Shown: positions 14,805 through 22,611, counted from the stretch's first letter. The stretch is DNA of 64,000 nucleotides from Bacillota bacterium (GCA_023436585.1 JAEZIN010000035.1:124001-188000); one strand, 5' to 3'. Numbers and translations: made by a program. Notes: generated from the letters alone by a model not told the origin.

Positions 14805-17069
14805 ATGGCATTTTCGCAGCAGTACGAGCGTAACAAAAGACCGGGCATAGGGATGGGGTATACAGGTGGCGGGCGCTTTCCCCGCTATGTGCCCTATGTC
14901 CTGTCATATACGGATGGGGGCACAGGCACAGTCCATACGCCAGAGGGGGGTGATATCAGACGGGATCCCGCTGTCCTGCCCGAAAATTTTCCCACTACGC
15001 AGCAGGATTATCAAGACCTGCAACTTGCCTGGGACAGCTATCCGGACCGGGGCATGGCAGGCGGCGCGTCAGCGTATGCAAGCAAAACGGAGAATTCATT
15101 TCCTCCGATTGATTTCAGCATGTACGCCTCCTATCCCATGGGGGAATACACCCTTGCCGAAAACAGCGGTCTTGTGAAAAGAATGGCGGACGCGCAAACA
15201 ATGAATGAATTGGACAGGATAACGCCTCTTGGCTGGCAGGGCGGCACGGCGGATTACTACAACTATTATCAGTTGAACAAAGACAGGTTATCAAAAGCAG
15301 ATACGTTGCAGGGAAGCGCCCAAACCGGCTCGGGCGAAGAAGCGCCTGTCTTTGCGGCCTCCGCCAAAACCAAAGAGGGGGAGCCCTTGATTATCGTGGA
15401 TGTTTTCCGTGTGGGGGAAGATGCCGCTGTACTCACATCAAACGGCCGGGCGATTCCCATCGGTCAGGTGCTTTTTGACGATTATGGCGCGCAGGCAGTA
15501 TATGAAACCGCGGCGGAATTTCCCGATGCGGACAATGCCAAACGGTTTTTGCAGCTATATACATTAAGCGGCTTGCCTGCGGCTGATTTTCTGCAGATGT
15601 ATCTTGACATCGCGCTGGATGACATGCAAAATGGGGCGCCCGCACAAAGCGGCATCGGAAGCAATCAAGCGGATATGCCCTTTGGCACGGAGGATGTGCT
15701 CCCCATTGGCGCATTGAACCTGTCCGATGATACCCTTGCCTCCATTGGCACGCTTTTTGAACAGGAAGGCGTGCCGCTGCCAGACGGAATGGATGCACTT
15801 TGGCAGGAGGATATTGTAAACGCCGACGGAAACGGTATAATGGTAGTGACGGATGCCGGCGCAGCGGCAGAAAGTGATTCACAGGACGAAAACACCGTAA
15901 CACCACGTGATCTGCTTGCTACAGTGATGACGCCGGAGCAGCTTCAATCCCTGTGGGATGTAAACAATCAGTTTTGGGGCTTGCTTGATGCCGATCATAA
16001 ACAAAGACTAAACGACGGAGAAGACCTTTACTTCATCTTCAGCGAGCTTGATGCAGAAAAGCAACAGCAAGTTGTACAGTGGACGCAAGGCGTTCTCGCC
16101 TCCCTTACGCCGCAGCAAAACAGAGACCTGATGTTCTTGGGCAGCGGAATGCTGTACGGCATAGATCTGAAGACACGGTTGGCCATTCTGCAGCATTTGG
16201 AGGGCAATGAAGGCAATATAACCTATGAGGACCTGGTGGATATCGGCGTATACGAGCCCGGAACATTGTCCGAGAACGGATTCATCAGATGGCTGCAAAG
16301 CCTTGATTATGGCGGCCCAGCTCACCTTGGCAATCTATTGTCAAAGGAATACCAACTGAACGGCTTTGGCACATCTTTTCTGCAGATGGACCAGGAACTC
16401 AGGATGCAGCAGGCTGGGCAAAGGCTTCTGCTGGTGGCCATGGCCGCGGCCCCATGGATAGAAAGCTGGACTGTCGGTCGATCCATGCAATCGCTCAAAG
16501 GCAAGAATTTTGAAAACAACGCCTATGACAATCTTGAACGGTTTGGAACAACGCAGAAATTCAAGGGCAGCCAGAATACGTATTCAAATCCAGGTAATGC
16601 GTATACCTCTGGGGGAGTGACCCAAAGGAACGCGGTAGACTTGCTCGACGGGATAGATATCAAAGACGGCAAGGTCGGAGGGAAGATTCCGGTTGATGAG
16701 TTTAAAGCAATTCGGTTATCTTCTGTAAAAAATCCGGACGCAGGCTCGATCACTCTTGGCAAGTATGAAAATGGTGGAGCAAACTCATATATTGCAAAGG
16801 CAGGGAAAACATCAACATATTTTGACATGGGAAGCGATTGGGAAACTACTAGGCAAAATTTTAATCTGTCGGGTGAGGAAATGTTTAACTACTTTAATAA
16901 ACCTGTATTATCAGATGCAATCTCAAGTGGGAAAAGTATACGATTCTCCCATGACCCGAGACTCTACGAAACTGGCTCTATAGTGGATGAATGGGAATAT
17001 ATCAAGTTAACAATGAAGCTTACTGATGAAAACTTAGTATTTAGCGGAGGTTTTTGGTATGTCAAATAA
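14805..17069 (+). CDS. Large polymorphic toxin-like protein with exchangeable C-terminal domain
   Basis: A 754-residue protein whose N-terminal body belongs to no family I recognise. There is no signal peptide and no LXG, WXG, Rhs/YD or filamentous haemagglutinin repeat. Residues 1-560 are acidic and rich in Asp, Gln and Tyr, with a helical part around 370-520 (MTPEQLQSLWDVNNQFWGLL). From about residue 590 the DNA becomes AT-richer. The last ~130 residues (GSITLGKYENGG, TYFDMGSDWETT, GEEMFNYFNKPVL, SIRFSHDPRLYETGS) look like a compact toxin tip. The immunity gene overlaps the 3' end by 11 bp. Broken copies of the middle part (residues ~320-370) recur downstream fused to other tails, which is the hallmark of polymorphic toxins. 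The start has a strong CAGGAGGGGG site. Confidence 0.7.
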   Translation: MAFSQQYERNKRPGIGMGYTGGGRFPRYVPYVLSYTDGGTGTVHTPEGGDIRRDPAVLPENFPTTQQDYQDLQLAWDSYPDRGMAGGASAYASKTENSFPPIDFSMYASYPMGEYTLAENSGLVKRMADAQTMNELDRITPLGWQGGTADYYNYYQLNKDRLSKADTLQGSAQTGSGEEAPVFAASAKTKEGEPLIIVDVFRVGEDAAVLTSNGRAIPIGQVLFDDYGAQAVYETAAEFPDADNAKRFLQLYTLSGLPAADFLQMYLDIALDDMQNGAPAQSGIGSNQADMPFGTEDVLPIGALNLSDDTLASIGTLFEQEGVPLPDGMDALWQEDIVNADGNGIMVVTDAGAAAESDSQDENTVTPRDLLATVMTPEQLQSLWDVNNQFWGLLDADHKQRLNDGEDLYFIFSELDAEKQQQVVQWTQGVLASLTPQQNRDLMFLGSGMLYGIDLKTRLAILQHLEGNEGNITYEDLVDIGVYEPGTLSENGFIRWLQSLDYGGPAHLGNLLSKEYQLNGFGTSFLQMDQELRMQQAGQRLLLVAMAAAPWIESWTVGRSMQSLKGKNFENNAYDNLERFGTTQKFKGSQNTYSNPGNAYTSGGVTQRNAVDLLDGIDIKDGKVGGKIPVDEFKAIRLSSVKNPDAGSITLGKYENGGANSYIAKAGKTSTYFDMGSDWETTRQNFNLSGEEMFNYFNKPVLSDAISSGKSIRFSHDPRLYETGSIVDEWEYIKLTMKLTDENLVFSGGFWYVK

Positions 17070-17403
17070 GATGCTGAACTATTGGGAAGAGCAAAAAAAC
17101 ATAAAAATGATCGAGGACGTTGCAAATCAGGTATGGGGAAGCAATGTGCAATTTGGTGAAATGAAGATCATTAACTCGCCATATCCAGAATTTGAATGGC
17201 CGATGAGATTATATGGAAATATCGAAGTAATAATAAAATATGAACGCTCAACGGTTGGCATTTTGATCAAAGAAGGCGATGATTATATCGGATTAAGCAG
17301 GATGACTGGGGAGCAGGTTTTCAAAGGCCTTATAAGCTGCAAGCCAGATAATTTGTTACACAATTTTCAGGTTTTAGACCGATTGCTGTGCAAACATATG
17401 TAA
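17059..17403 (+). CDS. Putative cognate immunity protein 1
   Basis: A 114-residue acidic protein with no recognised family. The ATG at 17059 lies inside the last codons of the toxin gene (11-bp overlap) behind AGCGGAGG, so toxin and this protein are made together. It is clearly related to the next protein: both share WGSN-x-FG, INSPYPEFE or KNSPYPEFE, RLY, an Arg-Ser after Tyr, and HNFQVLD near the end. Direct overlap with the toxin makes it the most likely neutraliser. Confidence 0.7.
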   Translation: MSNKMLNYWEEQKNIKMIEDVANQVWGSNVQFGEMKIINSPYPEFEWPMRLYGNIEVIIKYERSTVGILIKEGDDYIGLSRMTGEQVFKGLISCKPDNLLHNFQVLDRLLCKHM

Positions 17404-17467
17404 TCAAGCGGAATGAAGCATAGAATGCCGAATCCAAATTCACGGCGCTTTGAAGGAGGAGTTTGGT

Positions 17468-17809
17468 ATGCTAAATAGTGAAGCGAATAGAAACATACAG
17501 GTAATGAAAGAGGAAGCATTTCATACCTGGGGATCAAACTGTGAGTTCGGCGCTATCGACATCAAAAATTCACCATATCCCGAATTCGAGCTAAGGTTGC
17601 GGCTCTATCAAAAGGTTGAGGCTGGTATTTATTATGACCGGTCAGCGATTGATATTGGAATAGGCAGAGATGGGCGTTTTGTCTTGCTGGGGAAATTTAC
17701 TTCAAAGCCGGTCTTCCGGGGTATGAAAGCGATGATACCGGAAAATCTGCGCCATAACTTTCAAGTGCTGGATGAAGTGGCGCGCGAGTTAATTGCAGGA
17801 AATATATAG
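17468..17809 (+). CDS. Putative immunity protein 2, paralogue of the preceding protein
   Basis: A 113-residue protein. It shares with the preceding gene product the motifs FHTWGSNCEFG, KNSPYPEFELRLRLY, YDRSAI and RHNFQVLDEVA. The start is set at 17468, where AAGGAGGAG is properly spaced; an upstream in-frame codon overlaps that site. A tandem, diverged copy of an immunity gene usually protects against a related toxin variant met by the lineage. Confidence 0.65.
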   Translation: MLNSEANRNIQVMKEEAFHTWGSNCEFGAIDIKNSPYPEFELRLRLYQKVEAGIYYDRSAIDIGIGRDGRFVLLGKFTSKPVFRGMKAMIPENLRHNFQVLDEVARELIAGNI

Positions 17810-17892
17810 CGTATGCAGCATAGGCAAGCGGTGGGGGGTAGAGGATCATAGTTTGAAAGAACAAGGTGCAAGGCTTTAGGGAGGATGGGGAT

Positions 17893-18459
17893 ATGAATAC
17901 TCTTCTGATCAACTTATTCATGCAGCATGAGCAGTGGGTCAAAAGCATGGGGAAAGAGGGGAAACAACTAATCGTAAAAGATCAAGACTTGAGTGACGCC
18001 AAGCTGGCGAACAGGGAATTAGTCAGCAGCGTGTTTCTGGATGTCCGGCTAGATCATTCTGATCTGCGCGCTGCTGATTTATCTTACTCCAATTTGGGGT
18101 ACTCCAGCTTTAAACGGGCAGATTTGGGTGGGGTCACAATCATCAAAGCAGAAGCTGACCATGTAGATTTTGAGGCTGCAACGATCAGTAACATGAATGC
18201 TTTCAGAACTACATTCATAGGCGCCAGCTTTCGAAATGCAATTTTGACAGGAGTCAATTTTTCGAGATGTCAATTGGATCATTCTGATTTTTCCGGTGCC
18301 GTTGTTAGTGGCTGTTGCTTTTTTGAAGCCGGCCTGCGTAGTATCTTAGGTTTGGAAAGCATGACGGTTGACTGGATTGATGTGGGGCCAGAGGATCGTC
18401 CTCATAAGCTCTATGGTATCCAAGGGATAGAGTGGCTTTTGGAGGCAAGCAAAAAATGA
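17893..18459 (+). CDS. Pentapeptide-repeat protein, putative immunity
   Basis: A 188-residue protein with a run of pentapeptide repeats of the A(D/N)LxX type (residues ~40-140: DQDLSDAKLANRELVSSVFL, LDHSDLRAADLSYSNLGYSS, SFRNAILTGVNFSRCQLDHS). These fold as a right-handed quadrilateral beta helix. The last 21 residues (EDRPHKLYGIQGIEWLLEAS and so on) are not part of the repeats. They are nearly identical to the end of the unrelated protein coded at 21384-21887, and the DNA similarity continues downstream. The start at 17893 follows GGGAGGATGGGG. Confidence 0.7.
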   Translation: MNTLLINLFMQHEQWVKSMGKEGKQLIVKDQDLSDAKLANRELVSSVFLDVRLDHSDLRAADLSYSNLGYSSFKRADLGGVTIIKAEADHVDFEAATISNMNAFRTTFIGASFRNAILTGVNFSRCQLDHSDFSGAVVSGCCFFEAGLRSILGLESMTVDWIDVGPEDRPHKLYGIQGIEWLLEASKK

Positions 18460-18805
18460 TAACTTGTCTTCATTAAGTTAAGATGCTGGTGTGACAGGGT
18501 GGAGGAGTTTGGCGAATCCAGCGCCGGGTGCGGCAGCGTACCAGCGCGCCGTATTAAGGAGAAAACGCTATGATAAGGCTCAGTGCGTATCATGAAAAAG
18601 AAAGCGGCGTAGGAAAGATCATCTACAACCCAAAAGAAAAGGGGTTTGATACCCTGCCTGATGTCAAATCGGATATTGCTTTGCTTGTTGCATATGTGAA
18701 CATTGGATTTGATTCGCAAACCATGTGCGCCAATCAAGTATTTGGCCTTTCCCCCTCGTTTTCCTGGATTAAAAAAGAGCTGTCCATCCCCGGCAATGCA
18801 CTTCC
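18391..18805 (+). repeat. Duplicated segment, copy A (pairs with 21819-22234)
   Basis: About 415 bp covering the last ~20 codons of the pentapeptide gene, the intergenic region with its hairpin-rich GGCGnATCCAGCGC part, and the first ~78 codons of the next gene. It is nearly identical to 21819-22234. Similarity begins and ends inside genes, so it marks a recombination or duplication boundary. Confidence 0.85.
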
Positions 18806-19049
18806 ATGTGCGTTAAAATTGGATGAGGACTTTGATTGCGGAACGTGGAGATTGGACCGGGGTAACGAGTGGAAGACTTACTATGATGCAGAATCAGGCT
18901 GGGTTTGTATTGGAAACCCTGAATTCGCCGGCAGAAGCACAAATATTAACTTCATGGATGCTGCTATGGCAATATTGGGTGTTCAAGGAGAACTGCAGGC
19001 ATTGTGGATAAAGCCGCTTATTGCAGACGATATTTCATTGACATTCTGA
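18570..19049 (+). CDS. Putative immunity protein 3 (intact copy)
   Basis: A 159-residue protein of no recognised family. It starts MIRLSAYHEKESGVGKIIYN and contains DTLPDVKSDIALLVAYVNIG and, later, LDRGNEWKTYYDAESGWVCI. The first half is duplicated at 21999-22244, where the rest is missing. It follows TTAAGGAGA at good spacing. Small size, position in the island and duplication suggest an immunity protein. No catalytic motif is visible. Confidence 0.55.
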   Translation: MIRLSAYHEKESGVGKIIYNPKEKGFDTLPDVKSDIALLVAYVNIGFDSQTMCANQVFGLSPSFSWIKKELSIPGNALPCALKLDEDFDCGTWRLDRGNEWKTYYDAESGWVCIGNPEFAGRSTNINFMDAAMAILGVQGELQALWIKPLIADDISLTF

Positions 19050-19082
19050 TACATTACGGCATGCCTTATGGTATTATATATG

Positions 19083-19217
19083 TTTCTCTCAACCATATCT
19101 TTATGTAAACACCCGTGATAAATGGGGATTGACTCCAATAGAGTTTGCAAAAAAGATACCGTACCGTAATGATGCAGTAAAAGGATGATGAAGTATGCCT
19201 ATGAAAAGAAAGACTGA
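19083..19217 (+). pseudogene. 3' remnant of an ankyrin-repeat immunity gene
   Basis: This 135-bp stretch is about 93 % identical by eye to the last 45 codons of the ankyrin gene at 20765-21289 (part coding DVNTRDKWGLTPIEYAKKMP). One A is missing in the run before GGATGATG, which breaks the frame. No start or ribosome binding site precedes it. It is a leftover of a second ankyrin gene or of a local duplication. Confidence 0.8.
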
Positions 19218-19298
19218 GTATATCTTTAAACCATCAAATGGAATGGACTATTGGTTGGAACAGATCGGGAAATATTCAAGATGACAGGAGGAAGTCTG

Positions 19299-19553
19299 AT
19301 GAGCATTCAATGTCCATGCTGCGGCAATTATACAATCGATAGTGACGATGAAGTGATTGTCGACATTTGCGAGGTTTGCCACTGGCAATTTGACGAAGTA
19401 GCGCATGATCACCCTGATGCAGTGAAAGGCGCAAATCGTGTAACTTTGAATGAGGCGAAAAAAAATTATGCTAAATATGGCGCTTGTGAAGAAAGATTTG
19501 AGAACAGTGTAAGAAAGCCATTTTTGCATGAGATGCCACAAACTAATCAATGA
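19299..19553 (+). CDS. CPCC-type cysteine-rich protein, putative immunity
   Basis: An 84-residue protein with MSIQCPCCGNYTIDSDDEVI and DICEVCHWQFDEVA, matching the cysteine-rich CPCC family, whose four cysteines probably bind zinc. Members are common as single genes in toxin-immunity arrays of Firmicutes. The start is set at 19299 because GACAGGAGG lies just upstream. The next small frame overlaps its stop (ATGA). Confidence 0.75.
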   Translation: MSIQCPCCGNYTIDSDDEVIVDICEVCHWQFDEVAHDHPDAVKGANRVTLNEAKKNYAKYGACEERFENSVRKPFLHEMPQTNQ

Positions 19554-19723
19554 GCAAACATATCGATTATCAATCAAATCGCGAAGGAAAGTTTGCAAAA
19601 GACGATTTGCCCATTCTGGTGTCTGCGGGAGAAAACAGCGGCCCCGTAATGTTTTGCAGATGCCATCCGACACAAGCTGCCCTTAAAGCAAACAGAATGA
19701 ATGAAATTAACTTGAAACAGTGA
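19550..19723 (+). CDS. 57-residue protein translationally coupled to the CPCC gene
   Basis: The ATG at 19550 overlaps the TGA of the CPCC gene, a coupling arrangement. The product starts MSKHIDYQSNREGKFAKDDL and contains MFCRCHPTQAALKANRM, ending in LNLKQ-like NEINLKQ. It has two cysteines and no known relatives that I can name. It could be a small immunity or accessory protein, or the remnant of a larger gene. The 19724-19957 region behind it holds a GC-rich C-run hairpin and a terminator but no gene. Confidence 0.4.
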   Translation: MSKHIDYQSNREGKFAKDDLPILVSAGENSGPVMFCRCHPTQAALKANRMNEINLKQ

Positions 19724-19863
19724 TTCTGGTTTTCGATATCGTCTACCCCTACCTGAATACCACTTAGTTTTGAAGGAACAATCAATATGCCCTTTGCGCC
19801 CTGCATCCAGTTTGCCAGTGCCATTCCCCCCCCCGCCTTGCGGGGGAAATCCGCAAAAGCTCA

Positions 19864-19898
19864 AAACTCAGCCTGTTCGGCAGGCTGAGTTGTTTTTA
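19864..19898 (+). terminator. Rho-independent terminator inside the toxin island
   Basis: A perfect hairpin CTCAGCCTG/CAGGCTGAG with a TTCGG-type loop is followed by TTGTTTTTA. It would end the first immunity transcript, after the CPCC pair, and separate it from the orphan barnase/barstar part. Confidence 0.8.
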
Positions 19899-19957
19899 TA
19901 TCTTCTAGTGGACTGACTGGATTTATACGATGATAACCCAGCATCATATATACATCG

Positions 19958-20188
19958 GAAGGTGTACCGCCGCCGGATGGGACGGATGCACTTTGACAGG
20001 AGGATATTGTAAATGCCGACGGAAACGGTATAATGGGAGTGACGGATGCTGGCGTAGCGGCAGAAAGTGATTCGGAGGATAATCGAAATCTCGGCATGAG
20101 GAGAGATTCTGAGCGCTTTCTTGTGGGCAGTGATGGCTCTATATACTATACACCTGATCACTATGATACCTTCATCAAAATTCAGTAG
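19958..20188 (+). pseudogene. Orphan toxin fragment: body piece fused to a barnase-like C-terminal tail
   Basis: The first ~40 codons repeat the main toxin (EGVPPPDG, QEDIVNADGNGIM, AAESDSEDN against toxin residues ~320-365) but contain an in-frame TGA at 19994-19996, where the toxin has TGG. They then pass directly into GMRRDSERFLVGSDGSIYYT and PDHYDTFIKIQ, stop at 20186. This matches the end of barnase-family ribonucleases, including the two Arg positions and the catalytic His of DHYxTF. The catalytic Glu region is missing, so the fragment cannot be active. A barstar gene follows 11 bp later. Confidence 0.8.
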
Positions 20189-20199
20189 GAGGAGTAAAA

Positions 20200-20598
20200 A
20201 TGTCAAAACGTATTCAAAGAATAAGCACTTTGCAGTATTCTGCTCTTGTTGAGCAAGAAAATTGGAATAAACATTTCGTTGGAGAAATTGATGGGAAAGC
20301 CATAAAGAACATGGAAGATTATATAGCCGCTGTATGGAGAGCGTTCCGCTTCCCGCATACTGGGCATATGAATTACTATGCGTATCTCGATTGGATACGA
20401 GATCTGGATTGGCTGGATGCAGAAAGTTATACTTTGGTAATTCATGATTTTAATAGTTTTATGGAGAAATTTCCAAGAGAGAAGGAAACCGTTATCCGTT
20501 CACTTGAAAACAACGTGATACCTTGGTGGGAATCTGGTATTGAACAATTTCAGGTTGGTGGCAAGGCAAAGCCTTTTGATGTGTATCTTGTTGACTGA
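20200..20598 (+). CDS. Barstar-family ribonuclease inhibitor (immunity protein)
   Basis: A 132-residue protein with the barstar pattern: FVGEIDGKAIKNMEDYIAAV at residues 24-45, then AFRFPHTGHMNYYAYLDWIR and DLDWLDAESYTLVIHDFNSF. In barstar this region forms the helix and acidic face that plug the barnase active site. The chain is longer than Bacillus barstar (90 residues), as is common for barstars in toxin islands. It directly follows the barnase-like orphan tail behind AGTAGGAGGAG. It would protect against a barnase-tipped version of the local toxin. Confidence 0.85.
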   Translation: MSKRIQRISTLQYSALVEQENWNKHFVGEIDGKAIKNMEDYIAAVWRAFRFPHTGHMNYYAYLDWIRDLDWLDAESYTLVIHDFNSFMEKFPREKETVIRSLENNVIPWWESGIEQFQVGGKAKPFDVYLVD

Positions 20599-20764
20599 TT
20601 TCTCATGTAATTGTTCCTCCACATGGTAAGAGCAAAACGGTATATTGACCGGAATTAAAGTGGAGAGGGCAGATTTGCTTGAGAATAAGGTACAAAAGTA
20701 TAGCGATGTGTACCAGATACCTGAAAGGAGAAATGACTCCAGAGCAATTTCGGGAGGTGCTTAT

Positions 20765-21289
20765 ATGGGAATTGACTTGATTGCGCAAATGGGTACATGG
20801 GAGCAGTTTCATGATCAATTTCAGGAAGGAGACGAAAGAAAACTCCATAATGGCCTTCCGCTGATATTTGCTGCTGCGGCCAATACAAATCCTAAGGAAC
20901 GGTACAGGATATGCAATTTTTTGCTGGACAGAAATAGTGATGTATCTGCACTTGACAAGCAGAATCGGAGTGTTTTGCATATTCTTCTGGGACAAGTGGA
21001 GCATGATATTCCTGAGTTGGCAAGTCTATGTAAAAGGATGATTGACCACGGGGCGGATATAAACGCACTGGACAGCAGAAAGACCGTTGCCCTTAAATAC
21101 ATTCTGAACATGAAATATACAGATGAAGAGTTGTCTCCGTTGTATGATATATGGTTCTCTCAACCATATCTTGATGTAAACACCCGTGATAAATGGGGAT
21201 TGACGCCAATAGAGTATGCAAAAAAGATGCCGTACCGTAATGATGCAGTAAAAAGGATGATGAAGTATGCCTATGAAAAGAAAGACTGA
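20765..21289 (+). CDS. Ankyrin-repeat protein, putative immunity
   Basis: A 174-residue protein with about four ankyrin-type helices-and-turn units (NGLPLIFAAAANTNPKERYR, DKQNRSVLHILLGQVEHDIP, DHGADINALDSRKTVALKYI, DKWGLTPIEYAKKM). Ankyrin proteins are known immunity proteins in polymorphic toxin loci. The start is set at 20765 because CGGGAGGTG precedes it; upstream in-frame codons lack a ribosome binding site. A damaged copy of its 3' end lies at 19083-19217. Confidence 0.7.
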   Translation: MGIDLIAQMGTWEQFHDQFQEGDERKLHNGLPLIFAAAANTNPKERYRICNFLLDRNSDVSALDKQNRSVLHILLGQVEHDIPELASLCKRMIDHGADINALDSRKTVALKYILNMKYTDEELSPLYDIWFSQPYLDVNTRDKWGLTPIEYAKKMPYRNDAVKRMMKYAYEKKD

Positions 21290-21295
21290 GTGAAA

Positions 21296-21380
21296 TCTGC
21301 CGACGGCGCGGTGAAAGCGATTTAGAGGATGAAAACATCGTAACGCCGGATGATTTGCTAATTGCCATGAAAGGAGGAAT
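21296..21380 (+). pseudogene. Second orphan fragment of the toxin body
   Basis: In frame this reads ESDLEDENIVTPDDLLIAMK, matching ESDSQDENTVTPRDLLATVM of the main toxin (residues ~362-383). It is cut off on both sides and runs into the next immunity gene's ribosome binding site. It is a remnant of another toxin copy. Confidence 0.7.
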
Positions 21381-21383
21381 AAA

Positions 21384-21887
21384 ATGACGATACAGAAGCT
21401 AATCTGCGATATATCAAGGATGGAAGGCAATCTCAACAGGGGTAGGAACATTTATATTTCAGCGCCAAACATGGATCGTTTTGCGAATCATTTATCAGAG
21501 GTGGATGCAAGTCAAGGAATATTGATAACGCCGTATCTGATTGCGGGTAATAGCAGCTTGTATGAACTGCACTATTATGAATTTGACGTAGAAGTTAGAG
21601 GAAATAAGTCATATTACGTAGATTACAATGTGAACAATGTTCTTCCAGACGAAATAACGGAAAGACTAAAACCACAAGCGATTGTTGCCCAAGGAGATAT
21701 AGGTTTTTATATCGAAGCGGTAAACAAGTATTTGTCGAATATGAAGGCAATGAAGTTCGAGGAGGATAAAGCGCATTATCCAGAGCTGCAGGGCGCTGGG
21801 TTATTCTATCAATTGTTCGAGGATCGCCCTCATAAGCTCCAAGGTATCCAAGGGATGGAGTGGCTTCGGGAGGCAAGCAAAAAATGA
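21384..21887 (+). CDS. Putative immunity protein 4 with shared C-terminal tag
   Basis: A 167-residue protein of unknown family (MTIQKLICDISRMEGNLNRG at the start; LHYYEFDVEVRGNKSYYVDY in the middle). It has the flavour of small mixed alpha/beta immunity proteins. Its last 22 residues (EDRPHKLQGIQGMEWLREAS and on) match the end of the pentapeptide protein coded at 17893-18459, although the rest is unrelated. The ribosome binding site AAAGGAGGA is strong. Confidence 0.6.
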   Translation: MTIQKLICDISRMEGNLNRGRNIYISAPNMDRFANHLSEVDASQGILITPYLIAGNSSLYELHYYEFDVEVRGNKSYYVDYNVNNVLPDEITERLKPQAIVAQGDIGFYIEAVNKYLSNMKAMKFEEDKAHYPELQGAGLFYQLFEDRPHKLQGIQGMEWLREASKK

Positions 21888-22234
21888 TACCGTTGTCTTC
21901 ATGAAGCTAAGATGCTAGTGTGACAGGGTGGAGGAGGTTGGCGTATCCAGCGCTGGGTGCGGCAGCGTACCAGCGCGCCGTAGTAAGGAGAAAATAATAT
22001 GATCAGGCTCAGTGCGTATCTTGAAAAAGAAAGCGGATTAGGAAAGATCGTCTACAACCCAAAGGAAAAAGGGTTTGATACCCTGCCTGATGTTAAATCG
22101 GATATTGCTTTGCTTGTTGCATATGTGAACATTGGATTTGATTCGCAAACCATGTGCGCCAATCAAGTATTTGGCCTTTCCCCCTCGTATTCCTGGATTG
22201 GAAAAAAGTTGTCCATCCCCGGCAATGCACTTCC
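21819..22234 (+). repeat. Duplicated segment, copy B (pairs with 18391-18805)
   Basis: About 416 bp nearly identical to 18391-18805. It begins in the shared C-terminal tag codons of the upstream gene and ends abruptly inside the truncated copy of immunity gene 3. Such repeats in one orientation could recombine and delete or amplify the genes between them. Confidence 0.85.
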
Positions 22235-22244
22235 GATACTCTGA
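21999..22244 (+). pseudogene. Truncated copy of immunity gene 3
   Basis: The 81-residue frame matches the first 78 residues of the protein coded at 18570-19049 with few changes, then ends in PIL and a stop where similarity is lost. Half of the protein is missing, so it is probably non-functional, although its ribosome binding site is intact. Confidence 0.75.
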
Positions 22245-22274
22245 TTGCGTTATGGATGAATTGAGGTGGATCGT

Positions 22275-22529
22275 ATGAATAGTTTTGAGAAGCTGATTCA
22301 TGTGTGCAAAGCCTATGTGGATAGTGCTTTATCCATGGAGGATTTTCAGCATGAAATTGAAATGATAATTCTTCCAGACGTGTGCAAGTATACCTTGGAA
22401 AAAGAACAGCATAATGCCGCCAGCAGACTTGAAGAGATACGGTTTACCATTTTACCTGAAAACCAAAGCAGATACGCAATAATGGTGGCAGAAGACCTCA
22501 TTCACAAGGTGAATGCATTATTGAATTGA
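22275..22529 (+). CDS. Small helical protein, putative immunity protein 5
   Basis: An 84-residue, probably all-helical protein (MNSFEKLIHVCKAYVDSALS, RLEEIRFTILPENQ, MVAEDLIHKVNALLN). No family is recognised. The start at 22275 follows TGAGGTGG; an in-frame GTG at 22266 overlaps that site. It is the last gene of the toxin island and is closed by a strong terminator. Confidence 0.5.
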   Translation: MNSFEKLIHVCKAYVDSALSMEDFQHEIEMIILPDVCKYTLEKEQHNAASRLEEIRFTILPENQSRYAIMVAEDLIHKVNALLN

Positions 22530-22561
22530 AAAGCCCACGGGCCGGCCCGTGGGCTTTATTT
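22530..22561 (+). terminator. Terminator at the end of the toxin island
   Basis: A perfect hairpin AAGCCCACGGGCC/GGCCCGTGGGCTT followed by TATTT directly after the last immunity gene. It marks the right border of the AT-rich island. Confidence 0.85.
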
Positions 22562-22611
22562 CGTGATGGGGGAAGGCCCATCATCGATGCGGATGCGCCG
22601 GATGGGCAAGG

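Noticed and set aside
14805..17069. An LXG or WXG100-type type VII secretion toxin.
   Set aside because: The N-terminus has no LXG or WXG motif and no small helical partner gene precedes it.
19570..19824. A minus-strand gene in the middle of the toxin island.
   Set aside because: It lacks a ribosome binding site, opposes the direction of every other gene in the island, and overlaps the coupled 57-residue frame.
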